In this document: positions 17,352-27,212 of the stretch, in pieces
Layout: every line of letters starts with the position of its first letter
Position numbering within the stretch: the first letter of the stretch is position 1
Source of the DNA: Comamonadaceae bacterium
GTDB taxonomy: Bacteria; Pseudomonadota; Gammaproteobacteria; Burkholderiales; Burkholderiaceae_C
Direction of reading: 5' to 3'
Assembly (NCBI GenBank): GCA_947450675.1
Contig: CANFWI010000027.1
Span: 1 to 41,654 of the forward strand
DNA length: 41,654 bases
Position numbers and translations under genes: made by a program
The notes under the pieces: model-generated
What the model saw: only the letters and a program-made list of their open reading frames with translations
Told to the model about the DNA's origin: nothing
The model's database searches: none

Positions 17352-17974
17352 GTATTGCGCATCAAGTTGGCTAATTCGACGGCCGACTTGACGCCCATTT
17401 TGTCGAACACGCGGGCGCGGTGCACTTCCACCGTGCGCACGCTGATGTCGAGTTGATCCGCCACCAGCTTGTTGGGCAGGCCGCCCACCACCAGCCGCAT
17501 CACATCCCGTTCGCGCTCTGTCAGACCTTCCAGCCGGGCTTGCAAGCCGGTCGACTGGTTGTGCAGCGCCAAGCCCTCGGCTGACAACGCCAGCGCTTGC
17601 ACGATGCGGTCGACCAATGCATTGTCTGAAAACGGCTTTTCATAAAAATCAAAAGCCCCGCGTTTGACCGCATCAACAGCGGTTGGCACATCGGCATGAC
17701 CGGTGAGAAAAATCACCGGCAGCGTTGGCAGCAAGCCGTAAGTGATGAGCTTTTCAAACATCGCCAAACCGCTCAAGCCGGCCATGCGCACATCGAGCAA
17801 CACGCAAGAGGGTTCGCGAATTCCGCTGATGGCGGTGATGCGCTCGTCAAAAGCTTCGGCGCTGTCAAAGCACTCACTCACCAAGCGCCGCGAACGCAGC
17901 AGCCAGGCGAGAGCTTCGCGCACGCCGGCGTCATCGTCAACGATATAGACGGTGGCGTGGGGGCTGGTTTTCAT
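17348..17974 (-). CDS. FixJ/NarL-type response regulator
   Basis: A 208-residue regulator. The receiver has acidic residues VDDD (12-15), phospho-acceptor D61 (CVLLDVRMAGLSG), the threonine in FLTGHADV and the lysine in YEKPFSD. The C-terminal LuxR-type helix-turn-helix reads LTERERDVMRLVVGGLPNK, then LDISVRTVEVHRARVFDKM. It is the last gene of the yhdP/kinase/regulator operon and overlaps the kinase stop by 4 bases. It is likely phosphorylated by the neighbouring PAS kinase. Family members include FixJ, TtrR and DctR-like regulators of respiration or C4-acid use. Targets are not visible. Confidence 0.9.
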   Translation of the reverse strand: MKTSPHATVYIVDDDAGVREALAWLLRSRRLVSECFDSAEAFDERITAISGIREPSCVLLDVRMAGLSGLAMFEKLITYGLLPTLPVIFLTGHADVPTAVDAVKRGAFDFYEKPFSDNALVDRIVQALALSAEGLALHNQSTGLQARLEGLTERERDVMRLVVGGLPNKLVADQLDISVRTVEVHRARVFDKMGVKSAVELANLMRNT

Positions 17975-20085
17975 GTCGAGAACTCGCTTGCGTAATGGGT
18001 CGTCTGGGACGGGGTGGCGGGCAGGATGGGGTGGTCTGGCATCGGGCCGGACGGCAGCGTGAATCTGAAAATCGTACCGCGCGGCTTGGCCGCATCATGA
18101 CCCAGATAGCCGCCATGCTGTTCAATCACGGTGCGGCACAGGCTCAGGCCCAAGCCCATGCCTTCGGCGCGGGTGGTGAAGAACGGTGTGAAAAGTTTTT
18201 CAGCCACTTCGGCAGAAATACCAACGCCTTGATCGGTCACTGAAAACTCGACCCAGCGGTTGGTTTCACTGGCCGGCGCGGGTTTCACGCGCAGCGTCAG
18301 AACGCGTTCATGGGCATGGGTTTTTCGTGGCTCAGCCTGCATCGCCTGCATGCCGTTGCGCGCCAAGTTCAGCAGCACCTGCTCGACCATGGTGCGGTCG
18401 CAGAGCACGACGGCACAAGCCGGGTCGACCTCGATCACCACGCGCACCGACAGCTTGCGGGCCTGCAGACTGACCAGCGGCATGATGGCGTCGAGCAGAG
18501 CGCGGGGGGCGACAGGTTCGCGGACTTGGTCACGCCTGCGCACAAAGTCGTGGACGCTTTTGATGACTTTGCCGGCGCGCTCAGCTTGCTCGCCAATGCG
18601 CTTGAGCGCGAGCCGCAAATCAGCGCTCAGCGTCATGTTGGTGTCACTGGCGTCGCCGAGCAAATTCAGTGAGCCGGTGGCGTAGCTGGAGATCGCCGCC
18701 AGCGGCTGATTCAGCTCGTGGCTGAGCAGTGAGGCCATCTCGCCGACCATCGCCAGCCGGGCGGTGGCTTGCAAACGGTCTTGGCTGGTTCGTGAGACTT
18801 CTTCGACCCGGCGTTGTTCGCTGATGTCGAGGATGGCGCTCATCCAGCCGGTGTGTTTGCCGGTGGCATTGATGAGCGGCGCTTCGATGATCAGCACCGG
18901 AAAGCGCGTGCCGTCGCGCCGCATGAAGATGGATTCGTGGCCGCCACGCGGCAGGCTGGCGCTGGCCAGTCGAATCGCTTGACGGTCTTGGTAGGCGCCG
19001 GCCAGTTCAGGCGGCCAATACGGGCTCGGAAAATTGTGGTCGAGCAATTCTTTGGCTTCGACGCCAACCATTTCGCAAAACGCCGGATTCACGTAGGTGA
19101 TGCGGCCTTGCAGGTCACGTGCGCGCAAGCCGGTGACGAGCGAGTCTTCCATGGCTTTTCTGAAAGCCAGTGCCTCCGCCAGATCGCTTTCAGCCTTCAG
19201 CCGCCGCCGCATGTCGCGCCCGAGCATCAGCAGCACCGCGATCAAGGCGATGGCCATGGCGGTGACCAGCGCGGTCAACACGTTGGGGAAAAAATCGGGT
19301 GTGCCGCGCCAACTGTCCATGCGCACCACCAGCGTGGTGCCGGGTAAATCGAGCAGCTGGTGGGCGCTGAAAATACGCTTGCCGCGGGTCGGCGTACCGG
19401 CGATCGCCAGCCGCGTGCCGTCAGCTTCGGTGAACGACAGCCCCTGCCCGCGTGACAGTTGCCGGCTCACCAGTTCGGTCAGGATGTCCTGCAGCGAATA
19501 GGTGACCACGGTGTAGCCGGTCAAGCGGCCTTCGTCCAACAAGGGAATGCACAGGTCAAGCAGCTCCATGCCAAGACCGTCTTTTTGCGGCATGAAATAG
19601 CTGCCCGAATAGGCGGGACCACTCAAACGCAAAGCGGTGGCGCAGGCTTGGGCGGTGTCCTGCATGGCGCTGGTTCGGCTCATGCGTTCGAACACCGCTT
19701 GTCGGAAAGACGTGTCGTCGGCCTGCAACAATTCGAGGTCGGGATCGCGCCATTCCACGCGGATCAGTTCGCGGTGCTGGCGCAGCAGATCACTGACCTG
19801 CGCGCGCCAAGGGTCAGCACTGCGCTCAGTTGATTGCAGCGCCTGCAGCCGTTGGACGTTGCGCGTCAGGCCGGTGCGGATGTCGTTGACGATTTCGGCC
19901 GTGTCACGTTCCAGCCGCGACTGGATCAGGCTGCCTTCGTAGCGTCCAGCCAGCCAGACCAGCGTGCCGAGCATGACCACCACCAGTGCCACCAACATGA
20001 CCCACAACGACCAGCGCGGGTTCCATTTCAGGCTGCGCCACCAACGTTGTTGGCGCAGCCTGTGTTGCAGTGTCGCGACGCTCAT
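17971..20085 (-). CDS. PAS-domain sensor histidine kinase, DctB/FixL-like
   Basis: A 704-residue membrane kinase. Membrane helices at about 25-46 and 268-289 flank a periplasmic sensor domain of about 220 residues. A PAS domain follows (about 315-425, with ITYVNPAFCEMVGV and the S-box end). HisKA carries H456 in SHELNQPLAAISSYA, the form typical of DctB/FixL kinases. The ATPase domain has LLNLARNGMQAM, DQGVGIS and GMGLGLSLC. The start overlaps the yhdP stop by 4 bases and the stop overlaps the regulator start by 4 bases, so all three are coupled. The PAS segment shows no clear heme-binding histidine pattern, so oxygen sensing is not supported. The ligand is unknown. Confidence 0.88.
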   Translation of the reverse strand: MSVATLQHRLRQQRWWRSLKWNPRWSLWVMLVALVVVMLGTLVWLAGRYEGSLIQSRLERDTAEIVNDIRTGLTRNVQRLQALQSTERSADPWRAQVSDLLRQHRELIRVEWRDPDLELLQADDTSFRQAVFERMSRTSAMQDTAQACATALRLSGPAYSGSYFMPQKDGLGMELLDLCIPLLDEGRLTGYTVVTYSLQDILTELVSRQLSRGQGLSFTEADGTRLAIAGTPTRGKRIFSAHQLLDLPGTTLVVRMDSWRGTPDFFPNVLTALVTAMAIALIAVLLMLGRDMRRRLKAESDLAEALAFRKAMEDSLVTGLRARDLQGRITYVNPAFCEMVGVEAKELLDHNFPSPYWPPELAGAYQDRQAIRLASASLPRGGHESIFMRRDGTRFPVLIIEAPLINATGKHTGWMSAILDISEQRRVEEVSRTSQDRLQATARLAMVGEMASLLSHELNQPLAAISSYATGSLNLLGDASDTNMTLSADLRLALKRIGEQAERAGKVIKSVHDFVRRRDQVREPVAPRALLDAIMPLVSLQARKLSVRVVIEVDPACAVVLCDRTMVEQVLLNLARNGMQAMQAEPRKTHAHERVLTLRVKPAPASETNRWVEFSVTDQGVGISAEVAEKLFTPFFTTRAEGMGLGLSLCRTVIEQHGGYLGHDAAKPRGTIFRFTLPSGPMPDHPILPATPSQTTHYASEFST

Positions 20086-23000
20086 GGTTTGCCTCCGGTG
20101 GTTTTGTCGGCTGCGGCTTTGGCGGGTTTGCGTTCAACGCGGTTGATACGAGGATCGCTCCACGGCCCGTCGATGTGAAATTCCTGCGTCGCCGCTTCGG
20201 TCAAGGGTCGGCTGAAAAACATTTGCGCCAAAAACGTGCCCAAGCCGATGGCCGGGTTGATGGCGGTGGCGATCAGCGAGGCCGTGCCGGCGTTGACCTC
20301 AGGGATCACCACCACCCGCAAGTCTTGCGTTTCACTGGCAATGTCGGCGCTGCCGTCCATCAACACCGCCGCGCTCAAGCCCTTCATCTGCAGGTTGTTG
20401 GTGCGCGCCTGACCCTGCTGAATGCTGACGTCGCCGCGCACAAAGTCGAAGGCAAAGCCGTCAGAGAAAACATCGCGAAAATCCAGCGTCAGCCGGCGTG
20501 GCAAGGCCTGCAAACTCAGCACGCCCAGCAGCTTGGCAATGCCGGGTTCGGCTTTGAGGAATTGCCCGCTCTCGACGTTGACGTTGAACTGCCCACTCAG
20601 GCTCGGGTAGTCCAGGCTCAGCGGTGAACCCAGCCAGTTCACTTGGCCTTCGAGTTTGCCCTTGCCGCGGCGAATCAAGCCATCCATGCCAAGGCGTTTC
20701 AACAGGTCGCCCGAGTTGTTGATGTCGAGTTTGAAATTCATCAGCACGCGGCGGCTTTGCGTTGCTGTTGTGCCGGCGGCCCAGTTGCCATTGGCCGAAA
20801 ACGTGGCGTCCGGCGAGATGACATTGAGTTTGTTCAGCCGCCATTCGCGCACGTTGTTGTCGCGGGCGAATGGCTGGGCGCTTCGGTTGACCGCCTCGAC
20901 CTCGATCCGACCCAGCCGCTTACCTTTCAGCTCCATGTCTTCCACGACGATGTCGAGGGCCGGAATAGCCGCTGGTTGGCCTTCTAGCAGTGTTTCTACA
21001 TCTCGCGCGGTGTTGGCACCCAGTCGCAGTCTGGACAGCCGGGCATACAGCCGGCCACCGGCTCCGCCCGGCGCTGCCGTCGGTTGGCCGAGCTCGACAT
21101 AACCACTGAATTCGTCAGCGTCCATGTTGGCCCGCCAGAGGGCGCCATCACGCGAGGCACCCAGCACCACGTTGTTGAGTTTGTAGCCCTCAAAAGTCAA
21201 TTCAGTGGCGCGTAATGCCATCAGGGTTGGCAGGTAGTCGGCAGCCGCACGGGTCGGCCCGCTGGCGGGTGTTTTGGCTGCGGCATTGATCGGTGACGTC
21301 GCCGCGCTGAGCACGTCGCGCCAGGCGTCGACATCGGCGCGCTGCAAATTCACATTCGCCGCCACATCGTTAGCGGCTTGTGGCGCTGCTTCGCCCGCCT
21401 CCAGCCCGACCGCAATGCTGCCGCGCAGCACCCGTGGTTCGGTGTCGCTGAGGTCGCGCACATAGCGCACGCTGGCCAGCTTGCCCAGTGTCAATGACAG
21501 CTGGTCTTGCGCGGCTTTAGTGGGTGCAAGCGACTCGCGCAGCAGCGCCTGCTCGAACTGCAACGCCAGCGGTTCGCCAGCGGCTTTGCGCAAGGGCGTC
21601 GGAAAATTCAGCGCCATGCCCTGCAAGCTGCTGTTGACGCTGAGTTCAGCGTGGCCATGGCGAAAACCCAGGCTGGCGCTGTAGGCGGTGCTGCCGCTGG
21701 CATGGTTGGCGAGCGTGGCGACCATGCCCAGCTCGCGCGCTTGCTGGAGACCTTCGGCAGACACCGTGCCTTGGCCGCGAAACAGAATCGGCGCTTCAAG
21801 GGGTTCAGCGCTGCTGCCACGACCGACACCCGTTGGCGTTGCACTGGCGCGCATGCCGCCGTCAAAGCGGATGTCGCCACCCAACATGCGCGCTTGCGCA
21901 TGGCTCAGACGAAAGCTGTTTTCGGTGAACGCCAGTGCGCCCTGCAGGCGCCCCAGCACCGGCGTGTGGGTGGTGAACTGCACGTCATTGCCCGGCAGCA
22001 CGAGACTGCCTTGCAGCGTGCCTTTGTCGAGGTTGGACAAGGGCAGTAGCAAGCGCATGACGTAGTCTGCAGACCCGCTGGCGGTTGATTGCAACAGTGC
22101 ATCACCCAGCATGCCGGAGACGGGCGATGTGTTGATGAATTTCAGACCTTGCGCGAGGGGGCCTTTGATGCTGGTGTTGACTTCAACCACCGGCTCGGCG
22201 AGATTGGGAACGCGGGCGCTGCCGCGCGTGAGTTGCAGCCCGTCAAGGCCCGCCACAGTGCCTTGTGCCGCACGCACTTCTAGGCTTTGACGATTGAAAA
22301 TCAGCTCGCCTTGCAGCGCTTCGAGTGGCGGCCAGGGCTTGCTGGCGGCGTTGCCAAGGACTGGCGAAGGCACATAGGCGTAGCGCACGTTGCTGGCTTT
22401 GGCGGTGATCAGGAAATCGCCTTGCTTCGGGTTGGCGAACGGCAGTTGCAGCAAGTCGCCTTTGACCTTGAATTTGACCTCGCTGAGACGGCCTTGCAAA
22501 ATCGCGTCGCGCACATAGTGGCGCGCTGATTCGGGCAACCTCAGAGGTAAGTAGCGGTGCGCTTGGCTGGCGTCACCGCGGCTGAGGCTGCCTTGCAAGT
22601 CCAACACGCCGGGGTGGCGCGCGAGTGTTTTGCTTGGGGCGGTTGCGGTTGCGGTTGCGGCTGTGTCTGCGCTGCTCCAGCGGACTTCCGCTTGGCCTTC
22701 GGCGTCTGCATTGGAAAAACGCAGTTTTTTCAGTTGTAGCTCAAGATGTGCGCCGCTGTGTTTCCACAGCACCTCAGACGACAGCGTGTTGAACTGCACC
22801 CGTGGCTGCTCAAAAACGCCTGGAAAGTCGACCGCCCCATGCGTCAGTTGGACCTGAGCCTGCCCGCCATCTTGCGTCAGGTTGAAATCGACCGTGGCGT
22901 TGTCAACCCCAGGCCGTCCCGGCAACGGATGTGCCGGTGTGCTGGCACTGGCGGCGGCTGCGGTCAGCGCCAGACCGCTCACGCGACCGCGTGCCGTCAA

Positions 23001-24302
23001 GGTGAGCGGGGCAGACAACTCGCCATACCAGCTGGCCTCGACACGCTCGACCAGTCCTTTGGGCGCAAAGCTGTCGAGCAAGGCGTGGGTGGCGGCGTCC
23101 AGTGGCAGGCGCTTGGCGATGCGTGTCAATGAAGCCAAGTCCAGCGTGTCGGCTTTGAGTTCCGTCTTGGCCGGTTGGCGAAGGGCTGCATCGGTGTGCG
23201 TCAAGGACACATTGCCGCCCGGCCAGACCAAGCCGTCATCGGCCTCAAAGGACAAACCTGTGGTTTGCAAGTCAAAGCCGTTGTCAAGTTGCTTGCCCGC
23301 AAAGCGGCCAGCCACCGACACCAGGGTCAGCGGTGGTAACTCGCGAGCCAGTTGCGTGCTGACGTCGCTCAAGGCGAGATCGGCCGTCACGCCGGAGAGC
23401 TGACCGGCGGCAAGATCGGCCCAGACACGCAAGCCCCCTTGGCCGCTGCTCACATCGATGCCAAATTGATCCGGGCTGATGTACTGCCTGAGTTGCGACA
23501 CATCGGCGCGGCTGAACTCGCTGTAAAGCTCTCCCGACCAAGTCTTCCACGATGAACCGCTGCCCGACAGCAAGGGTTGACGCAGCCGTGCGCGCACGCT
23601 GAAGCGCTCGCCCCACGCGGCCGGTGGTGTCGCGTCAATGCGCATCAGATGGCGCTTGCCCGGGTTGCGCAGCACCGCGAGCACATCGGTCAACACCAGC
23701 GGCGGCGCAGCATGGGTCTCGTCAGTCCAACGCAGCAGGCCGCCGCGCAAGACCAGCTCGGTTTGCTCAAAGGCCCAATCGGCAAACGCTGAATGACCCC
23801 GGGCTGGGTTCGACAAGTCGAGCCCGGCGATTTGGAATTGACCGTCGGTGGTGCGGCGAATGTCGAGCTCGGCACCGTCGATCACCAGCTGCTCAAAACC
23901 CAGACTCCACAATGAGCGGGGTGACAGCGCCGCCACCACGCGCGGCAGGCGCAGCGCGGTGCGACCTTCACGGTCCAGCAAGCTGATATCGGTGAGTTCA
24001 AAAGAGGGGATCAAACCGCCGGAATGTGCGCTGATATGGCCGATTCGAACGGGAACCCCTAGCGCGCGGCTGGCCTCGACCTCCAAGCGTGGGCGAAAGT
24101 CGCCAATACGCGGCACAATCCAGCCGTGTAGCAAGCCATAGCTGAGACCCACCAGCAGCCAAAATGCCACGAGCAGCCACAGCAACACCCGCACGACGCG
24201 GGCCGTCAGGCGAACGTGGCGAGGCGGCAGCAGGGTTGAGGGGGGTGTTACAGGATCCATCGGCTTCGGAATTATGACCGTCGCGGCTGGCGGGGGTTCC
24301 AT
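20082..24302 (-). CDS. yhdP: YhdP-family AsmA-like envelope protein
   Basis: A very large protein, 1406 residues from the ATG at 24302 or 1392 from 24260; neither start has a clear ribosome site. A short proline-rich cytoplasmic tail precedes one membrane helix (VLLWLLVAFWLLVGLSYGLL, about 38-58). The rest is periplasmic beta-rich repeat sequence ending in the conserved AsmA-like C-terminal region (SGQFNVNVESGQFLKAEPGIAKLLGVLSLQALPRRL in two parts, then LRVVVIPEVNAGTASL). YhdP proteins form long grooved rods thought to carry phospholipids between the inner and outer membranes. It is divergent from glnE and heads an operon with a two-component system. A thr-ala run near residue 550 comes from a hexamer repeat. 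Confidence 0.92.
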   Translation of the reverse strand: MEPPPAATVIIPKPMDPVTPPSTLLPPRHVRLTARVVRVLLWLLVAFWLLVGLSYGLLHGWIVPRIGDFRPRLEVEASRALGVPVRIGHISAHSGGLIPSFELTDISLLDREGRTALRLPRVVAALSPRSLWSLGFEQLVIDGAELDIRRTTDGQFQIAGLDLSNPARGHSAFADWAFEQTELVLRGGLLRWTDETHAAPPLVLTDVLAVLRNPGKRHLMRIDATPPAAWGERFSVRARLRQPLLSGSGSSWKTWSGELYSEFSRADVSQLRQYISPDQFGIDVSSGQGGLRVWADLAAGQLSGVTADLALSDVSTQLARELPPLTLVSVAGRFAGKQLDNGFDLQTTGLSFEADDGLVWPGGNVSLTHTDAALRQPAKTELKADTLDLASLTRIAKRLPLDAATHALLDSFAPKGLVERVEASWYGELSAPLTLTARGRVSGLALTAAAASASTPAHPLPGRPGVDNATVDFNLTQDGGQAQVQLTHGAVDFPGVFEQPRVQFNTLSSEVLWKHSGAHLELQLKKLRFSNADAEGQAEVRWSSADTAATATATAPSKTLARHPGVLDLQGSLSRGDASQAHRYLPLRLPESARHYVRDAILQGRLSEVKFKVKGDLLQLPFANPKQGDFLITAKASNVRYAYVPSPVLGNAASKPWPPLEALQGELIFNRQSLEVRAAQGTVAGLDGLQLTRGSARVPNLAEPVVEVNTSIKGPLAQGLKFINTSPVSGMLGDALLQSTASGSADYVMRLLLPLSNLDKGTLQGSLVLPGNDVQFTTHTPVLGRLQGALAFTENSFRLSHAQARMLGGDIRFDGGMRASATPTGVGRGSSAEPLEAPILFRGQGTVSAEGLQQARELGMVATLANHASGSTAYSASLGFRHGHAELSVNSSLQGMALNFPTPLRKAAGEPLALQFEQALLRESLAPTKAAQDQLSLTLGKLASVRYVRDLSDTEPRVLRGSIAVGLEAGEAAPQAANDVAANVNLQRADVDAWRDVLSAATSPINAAAKTPASGPTRAAADYLPTLMALRATELTFEGYKLNNVVLGASRDGALWRANMDADEFSGYVELGQPTAAPGGAGGRLYARLSRLRLGANTARDVETLLEGQPAAIPALDIVVEDMELKGKRLGRIEVEAVNRSAQPFARDNNVREWRLNKLNVISPDATFSANGNWAAGTTATQSRRVLMNFKLDINNSGDLLKRLGMDGLIRRGKGKLEGQVNWLGSPLSLDYPSLSGQFNVNVESGQFLKAEPGIAKLLGVLSLQALPRRLTLDFRDVFSDGFAFDFVRGDVSIQQGQARTNNLQMKGLSAAVLMDGSADIASETQDLRVVVIPEVNAGTASLIATAINPAIGLGTFLAQMFFSRPLTEAATQEFHIDGPWSDPRINRVERKPAKAAADKTTGGKP
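22639..22660. repeat. Hexamer tandem repeat inside yhdP
   Basis: GCGGTT is repeated three times and followed by GCGG. Read in the yhdP frame it encodes alternating Thr-Ala. Gain or loss of a unit keeps the frame, so any slippage would vary linker length without breaking the gene. Confidence 0.6.
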
Positions 24303-24321
24303 CTGAAAGCTGTTTACCTTG

Positions 24322-27192
24322 ATGTTCTCAACGCCTGACGCTGATTTGCCCGCTTTGTCTGATCCCCGTTCAACGCCCTTGGCTGCCAGCCCCGAATCCG
24401 AGGGCGCAGCTTATTCACGCTGTGTGCAACGCCTGCGGCGGCGTTACGCCGACCAATTGCACCTGTTGTCCGCGGGACCGCCACAGCGCCCGGCCATGGA
24501 AACAGCGCTGAACGCCTTGTTGGCGCAAGGTCTCGCCACGGGCGCGGCCTTGCGGGTGCTGCGCCAAATCGTCATGGAGCGCTTGGTGGTGCTCGATTGC
24601 GAAGGCGATGGCCCGACCCAAGCGCCACTCGCGGTGGTCACCCGCGCCATGACGGATCTGGCGGAATTGGTGTTGGATGTGGCCATGGCGGCCACGCAGC
24701 AAGAGCTGGACGCCTTGTACGGCCCGCCGTTGGCGCCAGACAGCGCCGCTGTGCGCGCCAGTCTGTGGGTCATCGGCATGGGCAAGCTGGGTGCGCGTGA
24801 GCTGAATGTCTCCAGCGACATCGACCTGATTTATGTTTACGACCACGACGGCCAGACCGCTGGCCGAGCCGATGGTCGCGGCCAGATTTCGAACCAGGAA
24901 TATTTCGCCCACCAAGTCAAGGCCATGTATGCCTTGATCGGCGACACCACCGAGCATGGTTTTGTCTTCCGGGTCGATCTGGCCCTCCGGCCCAACGGCA
25001 ACTCCGGGCCCGCGGCGGTGTCCCTCAACGCACTGGAAGAATATTTCCAGGTGCAAGGCCGCGAGTGGGAGCGCTTTGCTTGGCTCAAGAGCCGCGTGGT
25101 GGCGCCCTTGTCCAGCCTCAGCGGCGGTGTGACGGGCAACAGCCATGAAACCGGCGGCAGCAACAACATCCGCAATGGATCAGCGCAGGCTTTGCGCAGC
25201 TCGGTGCTGCCCTTTGTTTTTCGGCGTTACCTCGACTACAACGTTTTTGATGCGCTGCGTATCTTGCACCGGCAAATCCGCGAGCAGGCGCAGCGCCGAA
25301 GCGCCGGTCACCCTGAACGCGCCAACGACGTCAAGTTGTCACGCGGCGGCATCCGCGAAATTGAATTCACCGTGCAGTTGCTGCAGGTGGTGCGCGGCGG
25401 GCAATTCCCGGAGTTGCGCACGCGCCCCACGTTGGATGCGCTGCAGCGCGTCGCCAACGCTGGCTTGATGCCACAAGACACCGCCGATGCGCTGGCCCGG
25501 GCGTATTTGTTTTTGCGCCGCGTCGAACACCGCATTCAGTACCTCGACGACCAGCAGACACACGTGTTGCCGACCCGCGACGACGACTTGGCCTGGATTG
25601 CCAAGACGCTGGGCTACCGCGACTGCTGCGCATTTTTGGCCGAGCTGGACACCCACCGTGAGCTGGTGGCGGGCGAATTTGACAAGCTGTTGGGCGGCAA
25701 CGCCGAGTGCAAAGGCTGCAACAAAATAGCCAGCGCACCGCAAGAGCTGAGTGAGTTGGTGGACGAACAATCCAGTGCATGGCCGGCGCGTTTTCGGGCG
25801 CGCATCGCCGAGTGGAGCCGCCACCCGCGCGTGTTGGCGCTGCGCGAAGAATCCCGCGGCCGACTGATTCGCCTGGTCCAGCGCACGGCTGTTTTGTTGA
25901 ACGAAGGCAAGGTCAGCGAAGAAGCTGCCTTGCGTTTGGTCGATTGGATTGAGCCGCTGCTGCGACGTGAAAGCTATCTCGCCATGCTGCTCGAGCGCCC
26001 GTCGGTGCACGAGCGCTTGTTGCGCCTGCTGGGTACGGCCAAATGGACGGCGCGTTACCTGCAACAACACCCGGGCGTGATTGATGAGTTGGCCAGCGAC
26101 GACATGCTGCACCAGCGCTTCGATGCAGACGCCTTCAAGGCCGAAGTTGAGCTGCGGCTCGCTTCCTTCAAACGCACGGGCGAGGACGACGACGAAGCTT
26201 GTCTCAACTTGTTGCGGCGCGCACACCATGCCGAGGTGTTCCGCACACTGGCGCGCGATCTGGAAGGCATGCTGACGGTCGAGCAGGTGGCCGACGACCT
26301 CAGCGCTCTGGCGGAAGCTGTGCTCAGCCTGACCGCGGACTGGTGCTGGCAGCGCCTGAAATACCGTCATCGCGAGCAGTCCCAATTCGCCATCATTGCC
26401 TACGGCAAGTTGGGCGGTAAAGAGCTCGGCTACGGCAGCGACCTGGACATCGTTTTCGTCTATGAAGACGAGCATGAGCAGGCTGGTGAGGTCTATGCCA
26501 CGCTGGTGCGCAAGATCATCAATTGGCTTACCGTCAAGACCTCTGAAGGCGATCTGTTTGAGATTGACACCGCGCTGCGGCCAAACGGTGGTTCTGGGCT
26601 GTTGGTCATCAGCTTTGCGGCGTATGCGAATTACCAGCAACAGCGCGGCAGCAACACCGCTTGGACGTGGGAACACCAAGCCATGACACGCGCCCGTTGC
26701 GTGCTGGGTGATGCCTCCTTGCACCAGCGTTTTGACGCGGTCCGCCACGCGGTCATCAGCGCACCACGCGACGTCGCCGCTTTGCGCGACGAGATTGTCG
26801 CGATGCGCGACAAAGTCCGCTTGGCGCATCTGCCCAAGCGCAAGCCGGCGGGGCTGGCTAAGTCCGTTTCAGAGCCTGAGAAGTTCGATGTCAAGCATGC
26901 CATCGGCGGCATGGTCGATGCTGAATTTGCGGTGCAGTTTTTGGTTTTGTCTGAGTCAGGTCGGCACCCGGAACTGGCCGACAACGTCGGCAACATCGCC
27001 TTGCTGCAACGTGCGGAACGGGCCGGTTTGTTGCCGCCCGGTGTTGGCTTACAAGCCGCCGACGCTTACCGCAGCTTGCGCCGGGTGCAGCACCAAGCGC
27101 GGCTCAACGAAGAGCCGACACAGGTCAGCCTAGCGTCCGTGCAAGTTGAGCGGGCGGCGATTCAGGCGCTGTGGGCGGCGGTGTTTGGCTGA
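24322..27192 (+). CDS. glnE: Glutamine synthetase adenylyltransferase/adenylyl-removing enzyme
   Basis: A 956-residue bifunctional enzyme of normal GlnE length. The N-terminal nucleotidyltransferase domain has GMGKLGARELNVSSDIDL near residue 152 and removes AMP from glutamine synthetase. The C-terminal domain has AYGKLGGKELGYGSDLDIV near residue 693 and adds AMP. Helical domains lie after each (for example GGIREIEFTVQLLQ and GGMVDAEFAVQFLVL). Activity is set by PII protein and glutamine. I chose the ATG at 24322 rather than the TTG one codon earlier. It is divergent from yhdP with a very short spacer (19 bp to the yhdP start at 24302). Confidence 0.97.
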   Translation: MFSTPDADLPALSDPRSTPLAASPESEGAAYSRCVQRLRRRYADQLHLLSAGPPQRPAMETALNALLAQGLATGAALRVLRQIVMERLVVLDCEGDGPTQAPLAVVTRAMTDLAELVLDVAMAATQQELDALYGPPLAPDSAAVRASLWVIGMGKLGARELNVSSDIDLIYVYDHDGQTAGRADGRGQISNQEYFAHQVKAMYALIGDTTEHGFVFRVDLALRPNGNSGPAAVSLNALEEYFQVQGREWERFAWLKSRVVAPLSSLSGGVTGNSHETGGSNNIRNGSAQALRSSVLPFVFRRYLDYNVFDALRILHRQIREQAQRRSAGHPERANDVKLSRGGIREIEFTVQLLQVVRGGQFPELRTRPTLDALQRVANAGLMPQDTADALARAYLFLRRVEHRIQYLDDQQTHVLPTRDDDLAWIAKTLGYRDCCAFLAELDTHRELVAGEFDKLLGGNAECKGCNKIASAPQELSELVDEQSSAWPARFRARIAEWSRHPRVLALREESRGRLIRLVQRTAVLLNEGKVSEEAALRLVDWIEPLLRRESYLAMLLERPSVHERLLRLLGTAKWTARYLQQHPGVIDELASDDMLHQRFDADAFKAEVELRLASFKRTGEDDDEACLNLLRRAHHAEVFRTLARDLEGMLTVEQVADDLSALAEAVLSLTADWCWQRLKYRHREQSQFAIIAYGKLGGKELGYGSDLDIVFVYEDEHEQAGEVYATLVRKIINWLTVKTSEGDLFEIDTALRPNGGSGLLVISFAAYANYQQQRGSNTAWTWEHQAMTRARCVLGDASLHQRFDAVRHAVISAPRDVAALRDEIVAMRDKVRLAHLPKRKPAGLAKSVSEPEKFDVKHAIGGMVDAEFAVQFLVLSESGRHPELADNVGNIALLQRAERAGLLPPGVGLQAADAYRSLRRVQHQARLNEEPTQVSLASVQVERAAIQALWAAVFG

Positions 27193-27207
27193 GCTGGAAA
27201 TTCAGCC
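27187..27207. terminator. Hairpin at the glnE/CoA-transferase junction
   Basis: GGCTGA (27187-27192, including the glnE stop) and TCAGCC (27202-27207) form a 6-bp stem with a 9-base loop between two convergent genes. There is no U-tract. It is a weak candidate for a bidirectional 3' end. Confidence 0.3.
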
Positions 27208-27212
27208 GCGCG

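Noticed and set aside
20070..24141. Plus-strand frames inside yhdP
   Set aside because: All are antisense to a continuous YhdP reading frame and none shows a recognisable domain or ribosome site.
25339..26829. 496-codon frame on the minus strand inside glnE
   Set aside because: It lies fully antisense to conserved GlnE motifs. Long antisense frames are common in high-GC genes with strong third-position bias, and the translation shows no domain.
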